From Lyophyllum atratum (lineage: Eukaryota; Basidiomycota; Agaricomycetes; Agaricales; Lyophyllaceae), in NCBI GenBank assembly GCA_014905825.1, contig JACGCN010000066.1, positions 113,105 to 177,104 of the forward strand: a DNA stretch of 64,000 bases, in the 5' to 3' direction. Each line of letters begins with the position of its first letter. The stretch's first letter is position 1. Position numbers and translations under genes: made by a program. Positions 1-10,603 of this stretch are shown here, piece after piece. Below the pieces are notes generated by a model, which saw only the letters and a program-made list of their open reading frames with translations, was not told where the DNA came from and searched no databases.

Positions 1-104
1 TAAAGTGATTCTGGCCCCAAACATGAGGCGGGTGACAATCGCGTCGCGTCTGCACTGGTCCAACCTAATTATGACCATGTCATGGCTGGGGCCAGATTCT
101 TTTA
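1..104. repeat. imperfect inverted repeat at window edge
   Basis: Bases 1-19 are an imperfect inverted copy of bases 87-104: the core GGCCCCA/TGGGGCC with flanking AGAATC/AGATTC and TTTA-type ends. A shorter direct repeat, GTCGCGTCTGC, also occurs twice nearby (about 43-53 and 133-143). This could be one small hairpin element or part of something cut off by the window edge. No coding content is seen. Confidence 0.35.
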
Positions 105-202
105 CAATGATCAAGGCGTAGTTGACTACCATGTCGCGTCTGCTACTTAATACTGCGATAATGCAGGCAAAAGTGGTTTTCGAAGTAGAAAAGTGCACAT
201 GA

Positions 203-1362
203 TCATGGACATAGAAGTTGGAACGGAAGCCACTGATGGAAGTGTAGAAGGTGCATGGCCTGAACAACGTAGAATAGGAAACATTGCTTCCTGATCGTGA
301 CGGTCAACAGCTTGACGATACCATCCTGGGGAATTCCTGCTCGAATGGTCAATTACGCTCTCAAGTATGAGAAACCCTGATGATCATACCATGGTTAACA
401 CCTTCGGAGCCTTGTCCGAGTAATCCTATAACGTCTTGGACGGTGGTCTCATATGTGGTGCCGAGATAACTTCTCTTTCCTACAGCAGTGTTCACGAATC
501 GATCACTGGTGCGAGGTTAGCGTACTTCTATTGCTTTGGATGGATGAATCACCGGCCGATATTGTAGCCATCGGGAATGATGCCATGATGGTAGGAAAGG
601 TCCTAGCAGGAGGAGTCAACTTGAGGCCATGAAGCAGGTCAGCAGAGTGGATACCCGTTCTTGCGAGACCCTGAGTGAGATCACAACGGCGGCTCGTTAC
701 CAAGAATAAGATAACCACATACGCCAGGAACAGAGCCCCACTGTTTGCATCGGGTCCATCCTGGCGGTAAGTCCTGTTGACAAAGGTCAATGCTTCACCA
801 ATGCTTGAATTCCGTTCGCTTGCGCACCGAAGATGATTGCCTCCCATTAGACTCTCAAGACAGGTGCCTAGGATCGGGATATAAAAATGCTGTCGTAAGA
901 CCTCCTGCAGTCCAGCCAGTCAAATCGCCTGTAGAACTGAACAACCTCAGCATCTACCCTTTCGTCAATCCACCCATGTCCATCTCCTAAGTTTGCTGGT
1001 TGTCGATCACCTTTGTGCAGTCCGAGGCATTCCTTTGACCTGCGGGTCGTTGACAATCAAGGATGGCTCATTTTTAAAAGGTCCTACATTCCAATTGCTC
1101 GGGCATAGTTGAGGAAACCGGAAGGCGTAAGGACCTTGGGGGTGCTTCGTCCAGAGATGATCACCTTCAGAAGAACGATGGCTCCGTCATGGCGTACGAT
1201 TTGGCTGTGACGAGATTTTACATTGAGAGGCTCACCCCCGCTACCAGATTTGTTGAGCTGCGAACCGCCTCTGATTGTGGGATCGTAGAAGTCTACAGGA
1301 GATTGCTGATAGCTTGCGATGGCGTAGGATGCAAGGATAACAACGAGTAGCATGAAGCGCAT
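203..1362 (-). CDS. small secreted protein of an Agaricomycete-conserved family, multi-exon
   Basis: The protein starts with a signal peptide (MRFMLLVVILASYAIA, ATG at 1362), followed by a mature N-terminus reading YQQSPVDFYDPTI. I join about eight exons by GT..AG sites. Conserved blocks appear in order: GEPLNVIISG, LNYARAIG, KECLGLHKGD, ANLGDGHGW, GTCLESLMGGNHLR, YRQDGPDANSGALFLA, HHGIIPDGYNIGRDRF, GLLGQGSEGVNHGI and a final LLTVTI. From memory this block order belongs to a family of secreted proteins in mushroom genomes with no assigned function. In relatives as I recall them the protein ends close to LLTVTI; here the frame runs on about 26 residues to a stop at 203, so the tail may be an extension or a lost stop. 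All introns keep frame, so the gene looks intact. Function unknown. Confidence 0.7.
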
Positions 1363-1854
1363 GAAGACACATAGGGTAGGCGGGTTGCAAGTACATCGCT
1401 TCCTTTTGTATAACACGGAAAGCCAGATGCAGGACCAGATGAACCCATATGTGAGCGCCGTGCCATATTGCCTTGTCGGTAGACCTCGGACTCAGTGTCG
1501 TTGACAGCTGCAGCTGGATGGCCTAGACGATGGCCTTAGAACCTAGGTACTGCCATCTAAAGGTCTGTCAGTGGCGGTGGGAGGTACGAAATAGGAATTC
1601 GAGTGATCACAGGATCGATCGGGGTGAAACCTCACTTTTCTTTTTCTTTGTCTCGGGTATCCTTTCTTTAACTTCTCCTTCCATCTAGCAAGCAAGACTG
1701 TTTGACGCTGCCTGATTGCAGAGTCAACGCCCACACTAGCGCAACCGTCCAAGTCTTGCACAAGAGCTCAACGTATCTTATCAAGCATGTTTGTATCTGT
1801 GTTTTCCTTTTTTTCTTTCAAGCTTTGACGTCCCCTGTTAGCTTTGAGCTCGAC
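1363..1854. promoter_or_regulatory. shared 5' region of divergent genes
   Basis: This is the space between the start of the secreted protein (minus) and the start chosen for the large coiled-coil gene (plus). It holds a pyrimidine-rich tract around 1635-1690 and again around 1800-1822, typical of fungal promoters and 5' UTRs. I see no clear TATA box. The frame of the plus gene is open upstream to 1702, so part could be coding. Confidence 0.4.
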
Positions 1855-4800
1855 ATGGCCGACGTTCTGTTGGGTCAGTCAGAGTCTCATCTAGTTGCAT
1901 CTCATGATACGGTTATTCCGCAAGCTCCCTCTTTCGCCGAGTTCAAGTTCAAGACCATTGGACAGGAACCGCAACTCCTAAAACGGATCTCCGCATCCAC
2001 ACCAGACTCTCAATATCACGGACGATCGTCTCCTTCACCAGCCTTGCCTGAACTCGAATACCCCTCTCGTCCCGTTTCTCCTAAGCCGCTTTCCCGCCCA
2101 TCCCTTCTACAGTTTTTGACAAGGGCAGACTCCTCCGATGTCGTCATGTTAGATATGCCTGACGGGATGGTGGTAGGAAGTTCTTCTGCGCAACAAGTTC
2201 GGTCTGCCATGCAGAATACGCCTCGCTTGGTACAAGTTCCAACTCCTGAACCTCAGTTATCGACCTCTTTTCGAACCCCCATGGCTTCGCGTCGAGATAC
2301 TCCAAACCCCTCACAGGAGACAGATGGCGTCATTGCGGATGGCACTGTGCTGAGACCCACGTCGTCATCTTCCCAGAGGGAGCAAATTTCTACACCATTT
2401 TCATCTTCTGAAAACGCCAACACTCCCGTCCACACTATCGTCCCCGCGACTATAGTGATTTCAACTTCCGAATCCACTCATGACTCAGATTCGTCTTACA
2501 CCGATCTCCGCTATCTTCAAGCCCGACTTCTCTCGTCACTTTCAACGCTCAATCCCCCACCCAACACGACCGAAGCCCTCTTGCTTGTTCAGGCGGCCAA
2601 TTCTTATTCCGCCAATGCCCTATCTACTGCGCAGCACTCACACGCTCTTGCTCAACAGTCACTGGCCTCCGCACAGGAAGCGGTTTCGGCTGCCCAAGAG
2701 TGTCTTGGTGCTGCAGAAGCGGCCAGGGCGCACGCGAGTGATGCAGCTGCCGCTGTTGAACAGCTTGGCTCCGCTAACCTTTCATTGGAACCTGCAGGGA
2801 ACATCGGGTTGGAATGGAAAACTACCATGGCCCAACTCCAAGACGATCTACGCGCTTTAGGGGAATGGGTGAGTAAAAGAGAAGGAGAAGAAGCTCTAAA
2901 AAGGCGAGAGGCAGATAGGCTGGCACAAGAGAAAAGGCATAAGGAGGACGTGGAAGCTGCGATGAGTTCGGAACTAGCGCGAAGGGTTCCTGAGGCAGAC
3001 TCCAGAGGCGTTGGGAATAACCGAGCGTCTCTACCGTTACCCTCATTGGCTCCCCGTCTCGGTCGAAATCAAGAGCGTCAGAGGACTGCGGAACTCGAAG
3101 CGAACGCTGCCACGAGAGCGTGGAGCTTAGAGCATGGTTGCCCTGCAAAGTACTCGCCAACCACTCCCATGGACGTCGCACAACCCGCCGCGCAAGTCCA
3201 GCCAGAAGAAATTCTTGCTGTAGAGCAGCGCAACAACGACCAGCCCCGGGAATCGTCTCGAGAGGAGGCTCGTCTACACACACAACGCGAGGAAGAGGAT
3301 CGGATACGCGAATTGCATCAGAAAAAGATCGAGGTTGCCAAGTTTCAAATGCAAGAACGAGAGCGGATTGAGGCGGACGATTGTTCCAAGCGTACAGCCG
3401 AAGAATCGAGGCTCAAACGCAAGAGGGAGGCTGCAGGGTCGCAGGCCAGCAGACCGGCCGTCAAAGAGATCGGTGTAATCGAAAATTATCGATCCAAAAG
3501 TTCGACGTCTGTGGTGGATGCCAAGCGTGCATCAGAAGCATATAAAGAGGCAGAACGGGCATTAGCAGAACGACAGCGACTGCAGGACGAAGAGTCTATG
3601 AAGGCGGTTGTGGCGCAACAACGTGAAGAGGCGAAGAGAGCCGAAACGCGCCGACTCCTAGAGCAAAGAAAACAACGAGAGCTCGAGGACTTGGAGAAGA
3701 GACAGGCAGAGCGCGATGCTGTTGAGCGCGAGGCAGAAATAAGGGAACGTGAGCTGATTGCGGAACAAGGGCGACGGCGTCAAGAAGTCATGGCGCAGAA
3801 ACAGCGCGCCAGTGCAGAAACTGCGGCTAGGATAAATGCTGAGAGGGCCAGGGAGAAGGAAAAGAGCAAGTCTGCATCATCCGTTTCTCCTGGATCAATC
3901 CCCTCCCACTCCCTCCCAGATCATCAGACTGAATATGGCAACCTTCCCGCCAAGAAAACGATAACAGGCAAAACCTCAAAGAAACCACGGTCCATCTCAG
4001 GCGGCGTCAAATTGGGTCCGACGACTCCTGATGAGCCTGATTACACCTCGCTATCATCCCCTCCTTCGCCTAGCCTACGAAAGGCTCCGTCGATCACTTT
4101 TTCCACTACAACGACCCCAGTAACACGTCACCCGACACCCACGAATGTTCAGATTGAATCTGAGTCCTTGCATGTCCATCGTCGGAGCGATGATCCAGGC
4201 AATATATGTGTCATCCCTCAGTCTCTGGTACCCCCTGCATCACCGGAAGCTCAGGCCGCCAATCTTCGATTCGTCAAGGACTCAAATGGTGTTCCATGGG
4301 ACACTTATCTCCAACCAAGCCCTCTCCTCTCTGGGGACGTGAAACAAGAGTTACGCCCAGATGACGGTCTTTCTGCCTCCCAAGGGGTAGATGGCATCTC
4401 GGCGACGGCAATTAAGTCGAAGTCTAGGCCTCATGTTGACAGAGTTAAAAGTGACGCGGGACCGAAGGCGCGTGCTAATCCGATACCGACCCCGACCCTG
4501 AACATTCCCCTGCCCAACAAGCCTTATTCTCTCCCCCCGGTTCACAAAACGAAACCGCCGAAGAAAAAGAAGTCGAAAGTTATATCCGACCAACAGCCCA
4601 TTGCAACTCCTATGGCGACCGCCCCCGCCATCAGCGTAGCCGTACCTCCTCTGTCACCCACAATCCCAGCTTCGGTGTCTGCCACTCAGCCCATAAAGAA
4701 ACTTGTTACCGTCAAGCGTCCACCTCCCAGCTTTTCTACGAGTACTCGACCATCTTCCGACACTTCTCGTGGTAATTCCGCGCTCCCCACCATAACCAAT

Positions 4801-5745
4801 TCAAAACATTCTTCCTTAATCTCCCCATCAATAACCCAACCTGCAGCCCCAAGCTCTGAAACAACGGTGGGGTCGCATGAGCCAAAGCAATTTGAAGAAT
4901 ACTCTCAGATCGCCCCCACAATTCCAGGACATATTGGATGGGACCAGCCCTCGTGGTCGATGGATGGAGAAGGATACGGGGCTGCTTCTCGAAGCGAGGA
5001 ACCTCCTCGTCCTCGTCTTGAACGCCAAGTGTATCAGCGTGGCGGTGATCACCGTTCCTCAGTACCACGATCTCCTACCCCAACATATCAAAGTCGACCT
5101 TTACCTTCATGGGATGACCGAGCCATAGGAAGTTCTCGTCAGCCCAGGGCGAGTCCCCCTCTTGCTCGATCGCCTTTGCCACCGCGTTCCCCCATTTCCC
5201 TCGGCAAGAGACGATACCCCGAGGATCCTCGTCTAGATGAGCCTCCTGCTCATCGTCATTGGTCGCCAGGCGATGATCGTAGGCGTGAAGAGCAATCATA
5301 CACGTCGCGTTCAGCGTGGCCACCTCCCTGGCGATCACCCTCTCCAGAAACCCCTGCCCTTCAGGCGCGAATTGGAGCACGTGATTCCGATGTCTATGCG
5401 ATCGGCAACGGTCAGAGCTATCGCCCCACATATGCGGGAGATTCATATAGACCACAATCCCGAACTTCTGATAACTACCGGCCTATTGAAGACCCTGAGT
5501 ACCCAGGGTGGAACACCTCTACGCCACCAGGTGAGCGACACAGACTTGGACGCCACCATGTCGCCGACTCCCGAATGGAACGTACGCCCTCATCAAGTCG
5601 TGGGAGGGGCCACAGCAATGCAACCCGAGGCGGCAACAGAGGTAGGGGTGGTCGTGGAGGAAGTCTGCCATTGGAGAAGCGCATTACGTCCCATAAGCCA
5701 ATGACACTGATGCACCGTCTTGAAAGCCCCGTTCAAAAATATTAA
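1855..5745 (+). CDS. large coiled-coil protein with C-terminal RGG box, function unknown
   Basis: This is one uninterrupted frame of about 1296 residues from the ATG of MADVLLGQSE; an in-frame ATG at 1702 is possible, but its leader looks like 5' UTR. The order is a Ser/Pro/Thr-rich region; an Ala/Gln-rich helical stretch near residues 205-310; a long charged coiled coil rich in Glu, Arg, Lys and Gln (about residues 340-710); then a long disordered Pro/Ser part with Lys clusters. The C-terminus has an RGG-type segment (SRGRGHSNATRGGNRGRGGRGG) of the kind used for RNA binding. No catalytic domain is visible. Having no intron in 3.9 kb is unusual among these neighbours. RNA-granule or cytoskeleton-linked roles are only guesses from composition. 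I recognise the general type from basidiomycete genomes but know no function. Confidence 0.8.
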   Translation: MADVLLGQSESHLVASHDTVIPQAPSFAEFKFKTIGQEPQLLKRISASTPDSQYHGRSSPSPALPELEYPSRPVSPKPLSRPSLLQFLTRADSSDVVMLDMPDGMVVGSSSAQQVRSAMQNTPRLVQVPTPEPQLSTSFRTPMASRRDTPNPSQETDGVIADGTVLRPTSSSSQREQISTPFSSSENANTPVHTIVPATIVISTSESTHDSDSSYTDLRYLQARLLSSLSTLNPPPNTTEALLLVQAANSYSANALSTAQHSHALAQQSLASAQEAVSAAQECLGAAEAARAHASDAAAAVEQLGSANLSLEPAGNIGLEWKTTMAQLQDDLRALGEWVSKREGEEALKRREADRLAQEKRHKEDVEAAMSSELARRVPEADSRGVGNNRASLPLPSLAPRLGRNQERQRTAELEANAATRAWSLEHGCPAKYSPTTPMDVAQPAAQVQPEEILAVEQRNNDQPRESSREEARLHTQREEEDRIRELHQKKIEVAKFQMQERERIEADDCSKRTAEESRLKRKREAAGSQASRPAVKEIGVIENYRSKSSTSVVDAKRASEAYKEAERALAERQRLQDEESMKAVVAQQREEAKRAETRRLLEQRKQRELEDLEKRQAERDAVEREAEIRERELIAEQGRRRQEVMAQKQRASAETAARINAERAREKEKSKSASSVSPGSIPSHSLPDHQTEYGNLPAKKTITGKTSKKPRSISGGVKLGPTTPDEPDYTSLSSPPSPSLRKAPSITFSTTTTPVTRHPTPTNVQIESESLHVHRRSDDPGNICVIPQSLVPPASPEAQAANLRFVKDSNGVPWDTYLQPSPLLSGDVKQELRPDDGLSASQGVDGISATAIKSKSRPHVDRVKSDAGPKARANPIPTPTLNIPLPNKPYSLPPVHKTKPPKKKKSKVISDQQPIATPMATAPAISVAVPPLSPTIPASVSATQPIKKLVTVKRPPPSFSTSTRPSSDTSRGNSALPTITNSKHSSLISPSITQPAAPSSETTVGSHEPKQFEEYSQIAPTIPGHIGWDQPSWSMDGEGYGAASRSEEPPRPRLERQVYQRGGDHRSSVPRSPTPTYQSRPLPSWDDRAIGSSRQPRASPPLARSPLPPRSPISLGKRRYPEDPRLDEPPAHRHWSPGDDRRREEQSYTSRSAWPPPWRSPSPETPALQARIGARDSDVYAIGNGQSYRPTYAGDSYRPQSRTSDNYRPIEDPEYPGWNTSTPPGERHRLGRHHVADSRMERTPSSSRGRGHSNATRGGNRGRGGRGGSLPLEKRITSHKPMTLMHRLESPVQKY

Positions 5746-6065
5746 TAATGTGAGTTTGCTGTTTTCCTTGATCTTCCTCTGTGCGCTCATCCACGCCATT
5801 GTCTCCTTTTGAAGTTGGTAATATTTTCGACGCATCCTGCACTTCGTTAGAATATCTGTATCGTGCAGTCGTAATCCATTACGTGTCAAAATCACCATGT
5901 AACATGTGAACGCGCAGCATATTGAGCAAATACAGAAGACAATTCTTTCCACGCCAGACACAAATACAGTGATATTTACCAAGATAACAAGAGAAGCACT
6001 CAATTACCACCGCAGATGGATAGTTCCTTCATTTCTTGAAGAACACCTTCCACCTAGCAGCAACG
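5746..6065. other. intergenic, convergent 3' ends
   Basis: These roughly 320 bases separate two tail-to-tail genes. I see AT-rich 3' UTR-like sequence and no gene, repeat or RNA. Confidence 0.5.
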
Positions 6066-7267
6066 TCAGTCAAATCCTATCGGACAGAATAAAATATTGC
6101 CCACTTGTGCATCAAGCTGTCCGGCGGCGTAGTCGTCGCGAACGTTGTCAGCGAAGTACCTTATTACCAACGTGGTGAGCGATGCATATAACATATACGA
6201 TGCGAGCATACCGTTGAACCCCGCTGAGCTTTTCATAACCTTCTTCCGCGAATTTTGACTGCATCCGAATCATAGCCTCGAAACTTGGGTCGAAGTATGG
6301 CACCCGCAGATCGAGGAGTTGGGGGAGCTCTGCGATGAGTTGATCGTTGAGGATATCAAAGACTTCTTTGGCTTCATCGTGTTCTTGTTGAGCCTGTGGA
6401 AACGTCACTCAGCATCTATTTAGGCGAGGTAGGACAACCAATGATAATTATTACTTTGGGAAGCTTAGTGGGGTCTTCGCTCGGCTTGTCTATCAACTTT
6501 CGCATCTTGCTGCGAGCGGAATCATAATCAAGTAACTGTTCGGTGACATCAACGATCGCGCGCGGGCTGAATGGACGATTCACTGACCTTCTTATTCCGT
6601 TTCGCGATGTGCTCATTTACTATTGGGTAGTACGCGCACATTTTCCCTAAGGGCTCGGATATCGTAGTCCGATAAGGAACATCCTATTGGGAAAGGTTTA
6701 CTTGGGCCAATTCAGAAGATTAAATGTTATGGACGCACAAGTTCTCTCCCTATCCCAGCATCCAGGTCGTCAACCGAGCGCTTGTATGCGTGCCCAGCCA
6801 TAGCGCCTTCAGATGTGCGATCGGCAGCACCATAAAATACCTCGAGGGTCTCTGCGATCCGGGTCTGCGCCGAAGTCATTGCTGTCATTTCCATGGGTCA
6901 AAGCTATTAGCCTGGTATAGATGAGACATACCGCGCATTGCATCCCAGTAGGCCTTGCTATCTTTCTGAAGGGCCTGGCATTCCTTCTCAAACCTTGCGC
7001 ACTTGTCAGAATTGCGAAGAACCCTTATATGCTCGGCAAACATACGTCCTGTACTTTGCCTCTTCTTCGGCGAACTCGCGATCGACTGTTCTTTCGATCT
7101 GGCCGGTCTTCTGGAGAAGCTGGAGGCATAGTTGTTGATGTGTTCAGTAAGAATGTGGATAAAGACTCACTGTGGTCCCGGCCCTGTTTACGGATTTCTT
7201 GAATCTGGACGCATAGTTAGAGGGGTCATGACGGTCCTAGTCCCTAAACTCACCCCGACCAGCTCAT
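6066..7267 (-). CDS. RVS161: BAR-domain protein, Rvs161/Hob3 (amphiphysin) family
   Basis: Rvs161/Hob3 proteins form curved BAR dimers that bind bent membrane at endocytic actin patches and act in polarity and cell fusion. I assemble about seven exons from ATG at 7267. The pieces read MSWSGFKKSVNRAGTT, KTGQIERTVDREFAEEEAKY, CARFEKECQALQKDSKAYWD, then AMTSAQTRIAETLEVFYGAAD, VDDLDAGIGREL, YRTTISEPLGKMCAYYPIVN, LLDYDSARSKMRKLIDKPSE, LPQLLDLRVPYFDPSFEAM and YFADNVRDDYAAGQLDAQV. These match the family along its whole length, with no SH3 domain, as expected for Rvs161 rather than Rvs167. Every splice keeps frame. The last dozen residues after AQVGNIL look atypical, so the final exon end is less sure. 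Confidence 0.92.
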
Positions 7268-7975
7268 GGTAGCAAGTGAGAGTGCTTAGTCAGCGATTAG
7301 TAGGACTGGCTGATACCAAGCAGCAACACTGCCACAATGATGAGCGCGATTCCACCTCCTATGTGTCTGCGGTTATCTATGGTACAAGGCAGTCTCTACA
7401 AGAACCTTGGTCTGCAAGGAATCGTACGATTGCTATATGAGGAATCTTAGTATCCTGCCGAACTGGCAGATGGCTCACGGCTTCGAACCTTGGAGGTGTC
7501 CTCACCTCGGAAATTCCACGAATTTGTCAAGGAGGTCACATTCCATGCATTCATCCTTGATGATCCTTCAGAACTATGGCGGCTGTTTCGACGGGTCGTT
7601 ACCTCTGTCCTCGCGTACCATGGTCTACTATTGCCTCTCCCTGCGCACTCCACTTTATTGCCAGTCTTCCGGTATTAAGATCATCAGTCGCCAGTCTTTG
7701 ACTGAATGCACTAGCCTCTCTCTGAGACCTTTTCCGCATCCTCGATGTCGTCCGCGATACCTCAATTCTAGCTCGCGATACACCGTCCTCGCTTCGACAT
7801 CGATGAAGGGACCTCAGCTAGTCTGACTATTTCCTGGGACATCTGTGGAAATTCACTTGCAGATTCAGATTAGATCGATTGCAAGCCCTGGCACCCGATC
7901 GGTGTCTCGATCCAGGCCCTGTTCAAGTCAGACAAATCTTCATGTTGGCTCTTCCTCTCGACCCCCATTCCATAC
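7268..7975 (-). other. possible small tail-anchored protein gene, unresolved
   Basis: Between the BAR gene and UVE1 there is coding-like sequence on the minus strand that I could not fully splice. A possible start at 7842 gives MSQEIVRLAE. A 3' segment ending in TAA at 7297-7299 gives IVRFLADQ joined to NRRHIGGGIALIIVAVLLLG, a charged stretch followed by a hydrophobic segment like a C-terminal membrane anchor. A middle piece reads KDECMECDLLDKFVEFPR. The stop would lie only about 30 bases from the BAR start. Exon borders between these pieces are uncertain and I do not recognise the protein; it may equally be UTR sequence with chance open frames. Confidence 0.25.
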
Positions 7976-9796
7976 ATGGCTGCAACACGACGAAGTGCTC
8001 GCCTTGCTCTCAACGCAAATTTGGCGATGAGCAGCAGGGAGAAGGTCTTGGACGGTCAACAGAAACGCAAAAGGATCGACTTGGAGGAATCCGATGAGCT
8101 GCCTTCACCGCCGCATCACTCTGGAACTACCACTGAGGTGGAAACTGGCGATGAATCTTTTGGAATCACGAAGGCACGCCGTAAGAAGAGGCAGGCGAAA
8201 GCAGAACCTATATATGTTATTCCGGACGTTGAGACCAAAACGACAGCTTTTAAGGGGCGTTTAGGTGAGTGCCAGTCGCTGCATGGAATCCATTCCTCTA
8301 TATGAATCAACAGGCTATGCGTGCTTGAATACGGTCCTGCGTAACCGCAAGCCTTCGAGTGAATCAGTACTTTGTTCTAGGACTTGCAGGTATATGCTAA
8401 GTACATCGTGCCAGCCGTTGCTGATAGTGCGTTCCAGACTTGACAGTCTCAAGAAAAAAGGGCTGGATTGGGTCAAGGATTTGGGAAGGAAAAATGTGGA
8501 GGATCTTCTTACCATGATGGAGTGGAACGAACAAAACGTTGGTTGTCTCCATTCATATACCTCGTTTTCATTTCTCAACACCGGCCTGTAGCATATCCGA
8601 TTTCTGAGATTGTCATCCGAGATGTTTCCCTTCGCTTCACATGCCGTCCATGGCTACTCTTTGGAGTACTGTGCCCCGCTACTCGCGCGCGTTGGCTCGC
8701 TTGCCAATAAATATGGTCACAGACTGACCGCCCATCCAGGCCAATATACTCAGCTCGGCAGCCCCAAGCCAGAGGTTATCCAGTCTGCTGTCAGAGAACT
8801 GTCATACCACTGCGAAATGCTGGACAGAATGGGCGTGGGCGTTGACGGCGTCATGATCGTTCATGTAAGTGTTGAGAGCTGTGGACGATATCGGGTGCTG
8901 ACACTCCCGAGAAGGGTGGCGGTATGTATGAAGATAAGATTGCTACACTCGCGAGAATCAGGAAGACCATCACCGACATCCTTCCTGAAGGTGTTCGACA
9001 TCGACTGGCGCTGGAGAACGATGAAGTAATAATCCCTGGTGCATCCTTACCCCGAGAGATTTGCTCACCGATCTTGTAGATATGCTATAATGCTGAAGAC
9101 CTTCTACCGCTCTGCGAAGAACTTGATGTCCCCTTTATCTTCGGTAGGTGGCTTCTCATGGCTCGTGCTTGAATGTCAATTTATATGTACAAGATTATCA
9201 TCACGATGCTCTTTATCCCTCCTCTATCCCACCCAAGGTTATCATCGAGCGCGCAAATGCCATTTTCGCGCGACGCAGAATTAGGCCCAAACAGCATCTA
9301 AGTGAACCCAGACCTGGGGCTGTGACGCTGATGGAAAGAAGGGCTCATGCAGACCGTTGCGAGAATCTCCCGCTCGACTTGCCAGATGATATGGGTGCGA
9401 GTTTCATTCCTTCATGACTTTCGGTGTGACTAACTCGTATGCCCCTAATATTTAGACTTGATGATTGAAGTACCACCCCTTCGTCGGATACTTTTCGCAA
9501 TGACTCTAACTCTTTACCAGGCGAAAGACAAGGAGCAGGCCGTACTCCATCTTTACCGAATGTATAATCTGCATCCCGTCCATCACGGTGAGCCGTCTGT
9601 TATGTACATTGCCAGCATGAAAGCTGATTTTCTCGATCTCTCAGCGTCTCTCCGGCCACCTGACGAGAATCAAACGAAACAAACCAAGGGAAGGAAGTCC
9701 AACAAAAGACTACGTAGTAAGGCCGAGGAACTGTGCGTCAATGTTGAAGACGAATTGGCCATGGGGATTGGCCATGACTGCGACAAAGAAGATTAG
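7976..9796 (+). CDS. UVE1: UV-damage endonuclease (UVDE)
   Basis: UVDE nicks DNA 5' of cyclobutane dimers and 6-4 photoproducts and starts an alternative excision repair; fungal forms act in nucleus and mitochondria. A basic N-terminus (MAATRRSARLALNAN, later KARRKKRQAK, likely nuclear targeting) precedes a TIM-barrel catalytic part. Family motifs run in order across about nine exons: GRLGYACLNTVLR, LRLSSEMFPFASH, TAHPGQYTQLGSPKPEVIQS, IVHGGGMYEDK, RLALENDE, FIFDYHHDALYP and MIEAKDKEQAVL. The His, Glu and Asp residues of HPGQ, ENDE and DYHH are the expected metal ligands. The C-terminal tail is Lys-rich and acidic. All introns restore frame. The stop codon is formed at the junction with an inserted element (see 9796-10364), and the 3' UTR would lie inside that element. 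Confidence 0.95.
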
Positions 9797-10364
9797 GGGT
9801 CTTCAGAGTTGGCGCAACGGCCGTTTCGAAACGGTAATTTCAGTTCGGAAAACAAAGCTTTGAATCGAAACAGCTTTGATCGCTCGAAGGCACCCCACCT
9901 GCGATTTGTGATTTAAACTGTTTCAACATAGAGCTGAGCTTGATTTGAGCTATGGAGAGATGGCGGTGACCGAAACTTGTGATGACGCGGTGATTAACTG
10001 ATAATACAGTGATAAGAACCTACCAATTTATCTTGCCCTTCTCAACTATTCTCTGTGATCCCTGGCATGCCTCGCACACAGCATGTCAACAGCAGATGAA
10101 CGCTCTTTTTTAGAGTAAACGTAGCGCGTTGTGCGACGGAAAATACGAAGATCTGAAGTAACTCATCCATATCCACATCGGGCATCTCCGAGGGATAATT
10201 AAGCTCCGTTCGAAGCCGCAGCAGCGGGCAGCAGCATGCTGGAAATCGAAGTGAAGCGGTTTCGATTTTCTGACTTGCCGTTGCAACTCTTTTGAAACGT
10301 GCGAAATCTTTTTCTTTTTAAACAGCCGTTTCGAAACGGCCGTTGCGCCAACTCTGAAGACCCC
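9796..10364. mobile_element. non-autonomous TIR DNA transposon (MITE-like), 569 bp, TA target site
   Basis: The ends are perfect 39-base inverted repeats starting GGGGTCTTCAGAGTTGGCGC and finishing with the 14-base palindrome CCGTTTCGAAACGG; they lie at 9796-9834 and 10326-10364. TA flanks both ends (9794-9795 and 10365-10366), as expected for a TA target-site duplication of Tc1/mariner-like elements. The interior has no meaningful ORF but has scattered CGAAAC/GTTTCG words (for example near 9860 and 10258), which could be subterminal transposase sites. Perfect TIRs suggest a young insertion. The superfamily is inferred from the TA only; other TA-targeting families are possible. Confidence 0.9.
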
Positions 10365-10603
10365 TATTGAGGTGCAGATGTTTACGAAGTTCTTATCAGT
10401 AAACGAAACTCGTCCTCATTTACGTGTGTTATAACTATCCACAACTCCAAGATGCGTGACGGTATACAGAAAACATGATATACAGCAGAAGAACTCCTTC
10501 CTAAAACACAGTAGTCCGTACCTCACGATGGGCAAATAACAAGTAACTAAATGATGCAATACAGGGAAGCATAATGAGAGGAAAGGGTTGACCATTGAAA
10601 ATT

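Noticed and set aside
2822..3283. 153-residue minus-strand frame opposite the large coiled-coil gene
   Set aside because: It is a shadow of the repetitive Glu/Arg/Ala coding strand; no splice or start context supports it.
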